This document shows, one piece after another, positions 1 through 5,161 of a stretch of 5,776 nt of DNA. The position numbers were made by a program, and so were the translations under genes. The stretch is from contig JBMSMG010000093.1 of NCBI GenBank assembly GCA_049421025.1, forward strand, positions 1-5,776, in the 5' to 3' direction. Below the pieces are notes generated by a model. The model was not told where the DNA came from, did not search any database, and was given only the letters and a program-made list of their open reading frames with translations. The DNA comes from RGUW01 sp049421025 (lineage in GTDB: Bacteria; Cyanobacteriota; Cyanobacteriia; PCC-6307; Cyanobiaceae). The stretch's first letter is position 1, and each line of letters starts with the position of its first letter.

Positions 1-1157
1 CGGGCAAGACCTACTTCAACTACGGCGGTCAGGGGCCGCTGCCGTCGCCATCGCTGGAGGCGATGGTCGGTTGCTGGCGCACCATTCAAGAGCTGGGGCC
101 CTTCACCACTGCGGTCTGGCCTTTCATCGAAGCGGAGACTTCAGCAGTGCGGCAGGCCTTGGCCACGCTCTGCGGTGTCAGCCCGCATCGCCTCGCCCTC
201 ACCGAAAACGTCACCAGCGGCTGCGTGCTGCCTCTTTGGGGCCTGCCCTGGCAAAGCGGTGATGAGCTGCTCATTGGTGATTGCGAGCACCCCGGAGTGG
301 TGGCTGCTTGCCAGGAGCTCGCTCGCCGCCATGCGCTGCGCGTGTCGGTCCTGCCTGTGCTTGAGCTCTGCTGCAGCAACGCTCAAGCGGCGCTTGAGGC
401 GCTGGTCTTGGAGCAGCTCGAGCGTGCTCTGACGCCAAATACGCGTCTTGTGGTGCTCTCGCACCTGTTGTGGAACACCGGTTCGATCATGCCGATTGCT
501 GCTGTGGCGCAGCGACTGCTGCAACACTCCAACCAGCCCTGGCTGTTGGTTGACGCTGCCCAGTCGATGGGCTCCATCCCGCTCGACGATGCGGCGCCTG
601 TTGCCGACATTTACGCCTTCACCGGTCACAAGTGGTGCTGCGGCCCTGAAGGCCTTGGCGGTGTGGCTCTCTCAGAGCGGCTGCTCGAGGTGGCTCAGCC
701 CACCTTGATTGGCTGGCGCAGCCTTCGCCATGAATCAACCGCAGCCAGCAGCTTTCACCGCGATGCGCGGCGCTTTGAAGTGGCAACCAGTTGTGTGCCG
801 TTGGCTGCAGGCTTGAAGCGTTCACTTGATCTCCTTGCGGCTGAAGGCTCGCCGCTGCAGCGTCTCCAGCGCATTCGCGCTTTGAGCCAACGCCTATGGC
901 GGGGGCTGCAAGCGCTGCCAGGAGCGTGCACCCTGTTGAACGAGCCACCACCGGCGGGTCTGGTGAGCTTCACCCTGCATGAGAAATCAGGCCGCCAGCG
1001 CGAGACTGCAGGCATCGTTGATGCCCTGGGCCGCGATGGTATCTGGATTCGCCGGCTGGATCAGCCCGACTGCCTGCGCGCCTGCGTGCATGTCACCACC
1101 ACCGAGGCCGAGGTGGATCAACTGCTCGTTGCTTTGGCCGCTCTGCAGCAGGGTTGA
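1..1157 (+). CDS. Class V aminotransferase-fold PLP enzyme, NifS/C-DES-like (5' partial)
   Basis: This is a fold-type I PLP enzyme of the class V aminotransferase/cysteine desulfurase superfamily. The reading frame is open to the left edge (first full codon at base 3) and begins GKTYFNYGGQGPLP, so the ATG at 63 is internal and the true start lies outside. Counting from the first visible residue, VDAAQS (about 183-188) holds the Asp that binds the PLP pyridine nitrogen, and FTGHKW holds the Schiff-base lysine at visible residue 210 (codon 630-632). TENVTSG near residue 67 fits the phosphate-binding turn. The C-terminal segment reads LRACVHVTTTEAEVDQL, without the mobile-loop cysteine of SufS (RxGHHC) or NifS. 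It therefore resembles the cyanobacterial L-cysteine/cystine lyase C-DES more than a true desulfurase. I recall the C-DES lysine as K223, which would leave about 13 residues missing here. Substrate is inferred only. The TGA stop directly abuts the stop of convergent murE. Confidence 0.9.
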   Translation, partial: GKTYFNYGGQGPLPSPSLEAMVGCWRTIQELGPFTTAVWPFIEAETSAVRQALATLCGVSPHRLALTENVTSGCVLPLWGLPWQSGDELLIGDCEHPGVVAACQELARRHALRVSVLPVLELCCSNAQAALEALVLEQLERALTPNTRLVVLSHLLWNTGSIMPIAAVAQRLLQHSNQPWLLVDAAQSMGSIPLDDAAPVADIYAFTGHKWCCGPEGLGGVALSERLLEVAQPTLIGWRSLRHESTAASSFHRDARRFEVATSCVPLAAGLKRSLDLLAAEGSPLQRLQRIRALSQRLWRGLQALPGACTLLNEPPPAGLVSFTLHEKSGRQRETAGIVDALGRDGIWIRRLDQPDCLRACVHVTTTEAEVDQLLVALAALQQG

Positions 1158-2672
1158 TTAGTGCAAGCGGGCCCTAAGGGCTGTTTCGGCTTCTTCCCGG
1201 TCGTCAAAGTGCACTTTTGTGGTGCCAAGGATCTGGTAGTCCTCGTGGCCCTTGCCGGCGATCAGCACCAGATCGTCAACAGCTGCGTTGGCGATCGCGC
1301 TGGCTATGGCTACTGCACGGTCGCCGTTGACCTGAAGATCGGTGCCGCTGGGGATACCGGCTACCACATCGCTGAGGATCTGCTCTGGATCTTCAGTGCG
1401 GGGGTTGTCGGAGGTGACCACCACTTGATCCGCCAGCCTGGCGGCAATGGCACCCATCTGCGGGCGCTTGCTGCGGTCACGGTCACCGCCGCAGCCGAAC
1501 ACACAGATCAACTTGCCGCGGGCAAAAGGGCGGCAGGCACGCAGGGCGTTCTCGAGACCATCGGGGGTGTGGGCGTAGTCGACCACGACCGATGGCAGCG
1601 CTTGCTGGCTGGCCAGCTGCACCCGCTCCATGCGGCCTGGCACCCCCTTGAAGCTCGCGAGCGCGCTGAGCAAAGGCTCAAGCGGCAGGCCCAGCTGCAG
1701 CAGCGCACCAACAGCCTGCAATTGGTTCATCAGGTTGAAGCGGCCCACCAGGGGGGAGTGAAACTCGCCTTGCCCCACCGGGCTGATCAATCGCCCGCTG
1801 ACGCCAGCAGCGTCAAAGCGCAGATCATCCATCTGCAGCTCGGCGCTGCTGCCAGGCTCCAGTGAGCTGCGCCAGCAGCGCTCTCCCAGCTGCTTTGCCA
1901 GACGCGCCCCCCAGGCATCGTCGATGTTGACCACGGCACAAGCGGCGGCAGGCCCGGCGTCGATGCCCAGCAATGGCTGCTCAAACAGCAGGGCCTTAGC
2001 GCCGAAGTACGCCTCCATGGAGGGGTGGTAATCGAGGTGGTCCTGGGTGAGGTTGGTGAACACCCCCCCGCTAAAACGCGTGCCGGCCACGCGCTGCTGA
2101 TCAAGCGCGTGGGAGCTCACTTCCATCGCGCCGATCTGGGCGCCGGCCTCGGCCGCCTGCGCCAGCTGCGCCTGCAGTACATCGGCAAAAGCCGTCGTGT
2201 GCTGCGCGGTGACGCTGGCTCCGGGCCAGCGGTTCACCAGGGTGCCGAACAGGGCGCTGGGGTGGCCGCAGGCTGCGCTCAGGTGCTCGATCAGGTGGGT
2301 GGTGGTGGTCTTGCCGTTGGTGCCGGTCACGCCGAGCAGCTTGAGCCGCTGGCTGGGGTACTGCCAGAAGGCAGCCGCCAGTTCACCAGCCCAGCGGGCT
2401 ACGGGCGATGGCACCACCAGCACGGCATCACCGGCATCGGGGGGATCGGCCGCTGCTGCCGCGGGGCTGATCACAGCGGCGCAGGCGCCTGCTGCCAGGG
2501 CTTGGCGCCAATAGCGGCCGCCATCGACCTGGCTACCTTCCATGCCCACAAACAGGGTGCCCCTGCCGACGCGGCGAGAATCACAGCTGATGTTGCTGAC
2601 CGCCCCATTGGCCAGCCCCTCGGGCGGCTCCAGCCCCACTTGGTGCAGCAGGGGGTGGAGCAGCAGGGTCAT
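1158..2672 (-). CDS. murE: UDP-N-acetylmuramoyl-L-alanyl-D-glutamate--2,6-diaminopimelate ligase
   Basis: MurE is the cytoplasmic ATP-dependent ligase that adds meso-diaminopimelate to UDP-MurNAc-L-Ala-D-Glu in peptidoglycan synthesis. The 504-residue protein has the three Mur-ligase domains: an N-terminal UDP-substrate domain (about 1-110, with SCDSRRV at 29-35), a central ATPase domain with P-loop GVTGTNGKTTTT (114-125), and a C-terminal domain (about 340-504). Other visible motifs are EVSSHAL (184-190), NLTQDHLDYH (207-216), GAKALLF with the presumed carbamylated lysine K226, VDYAHTPDGLENAL (364-377), GCGGDRDRSKRP (393-404) and GKGHEDYQ (473-480). DNPR at 422-425 is the motif that marks diaminopimelate rather than lysine specificity. 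The length is normal for the family. The ATG at 2672 gives the expected family N-terminus; the nearest Shine-Dalgarno-like run (AAGGGG, minus strand 2696-2691) is 18 nt away, too far to be ideal. It lies 43 nt downstream of the glutaredoxin-like gene on the same strand, probably co-transcribed with it. Confidence 0.97.
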   Translation of the reverse strand: MTLLLHPLLHQVGLEPPEGLANGAVSNISCDSRRVGRGTLFVGMEGSQVDGGRYWRQALAAGACAAVISPAAAAADPPDAGDAVLVVPSPVARWAGELAAAFWQYPSQRLKLLGVTGTNGKTTTTHLIEHLSAACGHPSALFGTLVNRWPGASVTAQHTTAFADVLQAQLAQAAEAGAQIGAMEVSSHALDQQRVAGTRFSGGVFTNLTQDHLDYHPSMEAYFGAKALLFEQPLLGIDAGPAAACAVVNIDDAWGARLAKQLGERCWRSSLEPGSSAELQMDDLRFDAAGVSGRLISPVGQGEFHSPLVGRFNLMNQLQAVGALLQLGLPLEPLLSALASFKGVPGRMERVQLASQQALPSVVVDYAHTPDGLENALRACRPFARGKLICVFGCGGDRDRSKRPQMGAIAARLADQVVVTSDNPRTEDPEQILSDVVAGIPSGTDLQVNGDRAVAIASAIANAAVDDLVLIAGKGHEDYQILGTTKVHFDDREEAETALRARLH

Positions 2673-2715
2673 GGGGGGCGCAGAGCAGGGCCCCTTTCTA
2701 GGTGAGATTTCCCGC

Positions 2716-2988
2716 TCAGCCCAGGCTCTTGAGCTGCTCGTCTAGCCAGCGGCTCAGTGCTGCGGCGCTCAGGCGGGGCGAGACCCGTGGCAGCACCGCA
2801 GGGGCCGAGTCCTGCCGCATGAGAGCCAGCACCGGTACCTCAAGGCCGTACTGAGCTTGCAGATCGGGATCGCGATCCACATCCACCACCTGCAGTGTCA
2901 GCGGCGGCTCCAGAGCCTTGAGCTTCTCTTCAAGGCCTTGGCACAGGCAGCAGCCCTGGCGGCTGTAGAGCAGCAGTGTTATGCCCAT
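2716..2988 (-). CDS. Small glutaredoxin-like protein (DUF836-type thioredoxin fold)
   Basis: This predicted 90-residue thiol-disulfide protein has a thioredoxin/glutaredoxin fold. It opens with a beta strand and active site LLLYSRQGCCLCQ; the CxxC pair is C13 and C16, with an extra Cys at 14. VVDVDRDPDLQAQYG (34-48) and VPVLAL with the likely cis-proline P52 follow, matching the compact DUF836 glutaredoxin-like family. An upstream in-frame ATG at 3159 would add 57 residues, but they are unrelated to the fold and lie wholly inside yidD in another frame. The ATG at 2988-2986 is chosen because it overlaps the yidD TGA by one base (TGATG), a standard translational-coupling arrangement, and places the active site where the family has it. 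No signal peptide or membrane segment is visible, so it is probably cytoplasmic. Its partner protein is unknown. murE begins 43 nt downstream. Confidence 0.85.
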   Translation of the reverse strand: MGITLLLYSRQGCCLCQGLEEKLKALEPPLTLQVVDVDRDPDLQAQYGLEVPVLALMRQDSAPAVLPRVSPRLSAAALSRWLDEQLKSLG

Positions 2989-3308
2989 CAGTCGGGCACC
3001 GGGTCGCAGCCGCAGGGCGTCCACGGATGGCAGCGCAGCAGTCGCCTGAGCGTCAGCCAACTGCCCCGCAGGGCGCCATGGCGGCCAATGGCCTCGAGCC
3101 CATAGGCGCTGCAGCTGGGGATGAAGCGGCAGCGGGGACCCAGCAGCGGCGAGATCCACTGGCGGTAGAGGCTGATCAGCAGCAACAGCAGGCTGGCTGC
3201 AGGTCCGCAGGCCTGTGGTGTGGCTGCGTCCTCACGCGGTTCGGGAATCGGGCTCAGTCCGAGAGCCTGCGGTCCAACCGATAGGATCGATCGTTGGCGT
3301 TGCACCAA
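2988..3308 (-). CDS. yidD: Membrane protein insertion efficiency factor YidD
   Basis: YidD is a small inner-membrane-associated protein that assists YidC-dependent insertion of membrane proteins. The diagnostic core is intact: a hydrophobic/amphipathic helix LLLLLISLYRQWISPLLG (40-57), then RCRFIPSCSAYGLEAI (59-74), HG (77-78), RRLLRCHPW (88-96) and the C-terminal GCDPVPD. Cysteines are C60, C66, C93, C99 and C101. No ATG precedes the core. The longest start is TTG at 3308, with GTG at 3305 as the next codon; AGGTG on the minus strand lies 7 nt before the TTG and 10 nt before the GTG (counted from AGG), so either may be used. Both give about 105 residues, with some 38 ahead of the core, longer than many YidD proteins (roughly 70-90). 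The only other candidate is TTG at 3185, which would trim into the hydrophobic helix. It is the first gene of the yidD-glutaredoxin-murE cluster and is divergent from rpsD. Confidence 0.93.
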   Translation of the reverse strand: MVQRQRSILSVGPQALGLSPIPEPREDAATPQACGPAASLLLLLISLYRQWISPLLGPRCRFIPSCSAYGLEAIGRHGALRGSWLTLRRLLRCHPWTPCGCDPVPD

Positions 3309-3378
3309 CTGGGCACCTGGAGCGTTCCTCCAGCATGCCGGGTCAGGCGCGCCAGTGTTCCTTCAACATTCGATTTCC
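3309..3378. promoter_or_regulatory. Divergent intergenic region yidD/rpsD
   Basis: These 70 bases must hold the translation-initiation signals of both genes and probably at least part of both promoters. I see no convincing -35/-10 pair within it. The best -10-like hexamer toward rpsD is TAGGAT at 3282-3287, inside the N-terminal coding part of yidD, with no good -35 in front. The stretch just before the rpsD ATG is locally T- and A-rich (CAACATTCGATTTCC) and has no Shine-Dalgarno sequence. Regulatory role is inferred from position only. Confidence 0.45.
3317..3333. other. Small perfect hairpin in the yidD/rpsD intergenic region
   Basis: CTGGAG (3317-3322) and CTCCAG (3328-3333) are exact inverted repeats around a 5-base loop CGTTC. 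On the + strand the hairpin would sit in a possible rpsD leader, 45 nt before the ATG. On the minus strand its first arm contains the GGAGG upstream of the yidD start. A role in autoregulation by S4 or in control of yidD is possible but not shown; six pairs can also arise by chance. Confidence 0.35.
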
Positions 3379-3987
3379 ATGTCTCGCTACCGCGGCCCTC
3401 GCCTGAGGATCACGCGGCGCTTGGGAGACCTTCCCGGTCTCACCCGTAAGTCCGCCAAGCGGTCTTATCCCCCCGGTCAGCACGGCCAAGCCCGTCGCAA
3501 GCGCTCCGAATACGCCATCCGTCTGGAAGAGAAGCAGAAGCTCCGCTTCAACTACGGCATCTCTGAGCGCCAGCTCGTGCGCTACGTCAAGAAAGCGCGC
3601 GCCCAGGAGGGTTCAACTGGAACCAACCTGCTGAAGCTGCTCGAGAACCGTCTCGACAATGTTTGTTTCCGCCTGGGCTTCGGTCCCACCGTGCCCGGCG
3701 CCCGCCAGCTGGTGAACCACGGCCACGTGACCGTCAACGGCCGTGTCGTCGACATCGCCAGCTACCAGTGCAAGGCCGGTGATGTGGTCGCCATTCGCGA
3801 GCGCAAGCAGAGCAAGAAACTCGCCGAAGGCAACCTCGAGTTCCCTGGTCTGGCCAACATTCCGCCGCACCTGGAGCTCGACAAGGCCAAGCAGGTCGCC
3901 AAGGTGATTGGCAAATGCGAGCGCGAATGGGTCGCCCTCGAGATCAACGAACTGCTGGTGGTGGAGTTTTACAGCCGCAAGGTCTGA
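3379..3987 (+). CDS. rpsD: 30S ribosomal protein S4
   Basis: S4 is a primary 16S rRNA-binding protein that nucleates assembly of the small ribosomal subunit body. The 202-residue product starts MSRYRGPRLRITRRLGDLPG and continues with SYPPGQHGQ (29-37) and YGISERQLVRYV (59-70). The S4 RNA-binding domain spans about 91-150 (RLDNVCFRLGFGPTVPGARQ, then VNHGHVTVNGRVVDI). The C-terminus is VVEFYSRKV. The N-terminal region has no cysteines, so this is the zinc-free form. The frame stays open upstream to an ATG at 3220, but those residues do not belong to S4 and run antisense to yidD; the ATG at 3379 gives the exact family start and length. No Shine-Dalgarno is visible (TTCGATTTCC before ATG), which is common in cyanobacteria. 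The gene stands alone between divergent yidD and a strong terminator, so it is probably monocistronic rather than in the alpha operon as in E. coli. Confidence 0.98.
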   Translation: MSRYRGPRLRITRRLGDLPGLTRKSAKRSYPPGQHGQARRKRSEYAIRLEEKQKLRFNYGISERQLVRYVKKARAQEGSTGTNLLKLLENRLDNVCFRLGFGPTVPGARQLVNHGHVTVNGRVVDIASYQCKAGDVVAIRERKQSKKLAEGNLEFPGLANIPPHLELDKAKQVAKVIGKCEREWVALEINELLVVEFYSRKV

Positions 3988-4030
3988 GGTTCACCTCTTT
4001 TTTGGCGTTGGTCTGGCCAGCGCCTTTGTT
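3986..4030 (+). terminator. Weak hairpin/T-tract elements ahead of the main rpsD terminator
   Basis: Two smaller units precede the main terminator. In the first, GAGG (3986-3989, overlapping the rpsD stop) pairs with CCTC (3994-3997) around TTCA, followed at once by six Ts (3998-4003). In the second, GGCGTTGG (4004-4011) pairs with CCAGCGCC (4017-4024) with one G-T wobble and a 5-base loop, followed by TTTGTT (4025-4030). The first stem is only four pairs and would be masked by a terminating ribosome, so it may not act alone. Both have their T-tracts on the + strand side. Confidence 0.5.
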
Positions 4031-4068
4031 CTCCTGTCAGGCCATTGGTGCCTGGCAGGAGATTTTTT
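4031..4068 (+). terminator. Strong intrinsic terminator of rpsD
   Basis: CTCCTGTCAGGC (4031-4042) pairs over 12 positions with GCCTGGCAGGAG (4050-4061), with a single G-T wobble and a 7-base loop CATTGGT. It is followed by A and six Ts (4063-4068). This is a textbook Rho-independent terminator, starting 43 nt after the rpsD stop. On the minus strand the same hairpin would form but be followed by AACAAAGG, so it is not an obvious terminator for the opposing trpC cluster. The T-tract overlaps the stop codon of the small minus-strand gene. Confidence 0.93.
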
Positions 4069-4231
4069 ATGGCTGCTCATCTGGGCTTGTCTTGCCTTGC
4101 TGGAGGCGCTCCAGCAACTCGGCATCGCCCACGATCACGTAGCGCTGGCCGTCCTGGCCCATGTAGGTGAGCTGGCCGTCGGTGTTCACAACCAGGGCCG
4201 TCAGTGGGGTGATGGGCTGCTCAGTCGTCAT
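4067..4231 (-). CDS. Small conserved-looking hypothetical protein, 54 aa
   Basis: I do not recognise a named family. The reading frame runs from ATG (4231-4229) to TAA (4069-4067) and encodes 54 residues starting MTTEQPITPLTALVVNTDGQ; the middle reads LTYMGQDGQRYVIVGDAELL and the end KTSPDEQP. It is acidic (8 Asp/Glu against 3 Lys/Arg) with no cysteine, signal peptide or membrane segment. The pattern suggests two or three short beta strands (TALVVN, LTYMG, RYVIVG) followed by a helix (DAELLERLQQ). Support for coding: nearly every codon ends in G or C as in the neighbours, the N-terminus follows trpC by only 17 nt on the same strand, and the protein looks ordered until its polar tail. There is no clear Shine-Dalgarno, so translation may depend on trpC. 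The TAA lies in the T-tract of the rpsD terminator. I have a vague memory of a similar small protein beside trpC in marine Synechococcus but cannot confirm it. Confidence 0.72.
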   Translation of the reverse strand: MTTEQPITPLTALVVNTDGQLTYMGQDGQRYVIVGDAELLERLQQGKTSPDEQP

Positions 4232-4248
4232 GGCTGCCACGACAGGGG

Positions 4249-5157
4249 CTAGCCCTCGATCAACGCTTCAAGGGCAGCGGTGACATCAGCCTGACGCATC
4301 AGCGATTCGCCCACCAGCACCGCATCGGCACCCGCGCTCTGCACGCGGTCCAGGTCGTCACGGGTGAACAGGCCCGATTCGCTCACCAGCAGCGCAGAGG
4401 CCTGCCGCAGTTGGTCGCCAAACTGCGCGCTCAACTGCTCAGTGGTGGCCAGGTCTACGGCAAAGGTGCTCAGGTCGCGGTTGTTGATGCCGATCAGGGT
4501 GTGGCCTGCTGCGCCGCTTTGCTGCCACAGGGGCAGCGCCAGCACCCGGGCCAGTTCTTTGGCGTCATGCACCTCAATGAGCACAGCCAGCCCCAGGCTG
4601 CGGGCTGCCTTGTGCAGATAGGTCAGATCCTGGTCATCGAGAATCGCAGCGATCAGCAGCGCCGCATCGGCGCCAGCTGCCCGCGCCTGATACAGCTGAT
4701 ATGGGCTCAAGATGAAGTCCTTGCACAGCAGCGGCAGCTCTACGGCCTGGCGCACCGCCACCAGTACCTCAAACCCTCCTTGAAAGAACTGCTTGTCGGT
4801 CAGCACCGACAGGCAGCTGGCGCCGCCTGCGGCATAGCCGCGGGCGATGGCCACCGGGTCAAAGTCGTCGCGGATCACCCCTTTGCTGGGGCTGGCCTTT
4901 TTGACCTCGGCGATTACCGCCGGCTTGCGGCAGCTGGCGCGTAGGGCAGCCGCAAAGTCGCGGCAGGCTGGCAGTCCCGCAAGCTGCTGGCGCAGTTGCT
5001 CGAGACTGACGCGCTCGCGGGCTGCAGCGATCTCGCGGTCTTTGGCCCACACGATCTCTTCGAGAATGTGGCGTGGCTCACCCTCCTCGTGGGGGATGGC
5101 GTACTCGAGGTGGGCGACCTTGACTTTGGGGTTGGGCGGCCGGCGACGAATCTCCAT
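4249..5157 (-). CDS. trpC: Indole-3-glycerol phosphate synthase
   Basis: TrpC closes the indole ring, converting carboxyphenylamino-deoxyribulose phosphate to indole-3-glycerol phosphate in tryptophan synthesis. The 302-residue protein is a (beta/alpha)8 barrel with a cyanobacterial-type N-terminal stretch (MEIRRRPPNPKVKV, about 40 residues before the core). Visible motifs are VIAEVKKASPSKG (81-93, with E84 and K86 matching the catalytic Glu/Lys), LSVLTDKQFFQGG (116-128), LLCKDFILSPYQ (143-154, K146 the likely general acid), LIEVHD (193-198, E195), IGINNRDL (222-229, N225), VSESGLF (258-264, S261) and GADAVLVGES (276-285). All expected active-site residues are present. It is the single-function form, not fused to TrpF. 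The ATG is 4 nt after the lpd stop, with no Shine-Dalgarno, suggesting coupling to lpd. No trp leader peptide or attenuator is visible in front of it. Confidence 0.97.
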   Translation of the reverse strand: MEIRRRPPNPKVKVAHLEYAIPHEEGEPRHILEEIVWAKDREIAAARERVSLEQLRQQLAGLPACRDFAAALRASCRKPAVIAEVKKASPSKGVIRDDFDPVAIARGYAAGGASCLSVLTDKQFFQGGFEVLVAVRQAVELPLLCKDFILSPYQLYQARAAGADAALLIAAILDDQDLTYLHKAARSLGLAVLIEVHDAKELARVLALPLWQQSGAAGHTLIGINNRDLSTFAVDLATTEQLSAQFGDQLRQASALLVSESGLFTRDDLDRVQSAGADAVLVGESLMRQADVTAALEALIEG

Positions 5158-5161
5158 GGCT

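Noticed and set aside
1171..1181. GCCC-TAA-GGGC inverted repeat near the murE 3' end as a terminator
   Set aside because: Only four pairs, inside murE coding sequence, and not followed by a T-tract on either strand.
1291..1298. Core HIP1 octamer GCGATCGC
   Set aside because: A single copy in GC-rich coding sequence; not enough to suggest a HIP1-enriched genome or a function here.
2675..2694. GGGGC/GCCCC inverted repeat just upstream of the murE start (minus strand)
   Set aside because: Five pairs with a 10-base loop in G/C-run sequence; could hinder initiation but is too weak to call.
1161..2705. Long + strand open frames of 234 and 226 residues antisense to murE (1161-1865 and 2025-2705)
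   Set aside because: They mirror the codon structure of a clearly intact murE in high-GC DNA, have low-complexity Gln/Ala/Gly/His-rich translations and no recognisable domain.
2867..2878. 12-base palindrome GGATCGCGATCC
   Set aside because: It is explained by the Asp-Arg-Asp-Pro codons of the glutaredoxin-like gene; no second copy seen.
2989..3159. 57-residue upstream extension of the glutaredoxin-like protein
   Set aside because: It lies wholly within yidD in another frame and is not part of the thioredoxin fold; the TGATG overlap favours the start at 2988.
3220..3378. N-terminal extension of rpsD from an ATG at 3220
   Set aside because: The extra 53 residues do not resemble S4, overlap yidD antisense, and the ATG at 3379 gives the exact family start.
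3908..4252. + strand frames crossing the rpsD 3' end and terminator (3908-4252, 3915-4142)
   Set aside because: They run out of frame through rpsD and through the terminator hairpins, and oppose the better supported small minus-strand gene.
4411..4944. A 177-residue + strand frame antisense to trpC
   Set aside because: Shadow of trpC; the protein has no recognisable motif and trpC is intact with all active-site residues.
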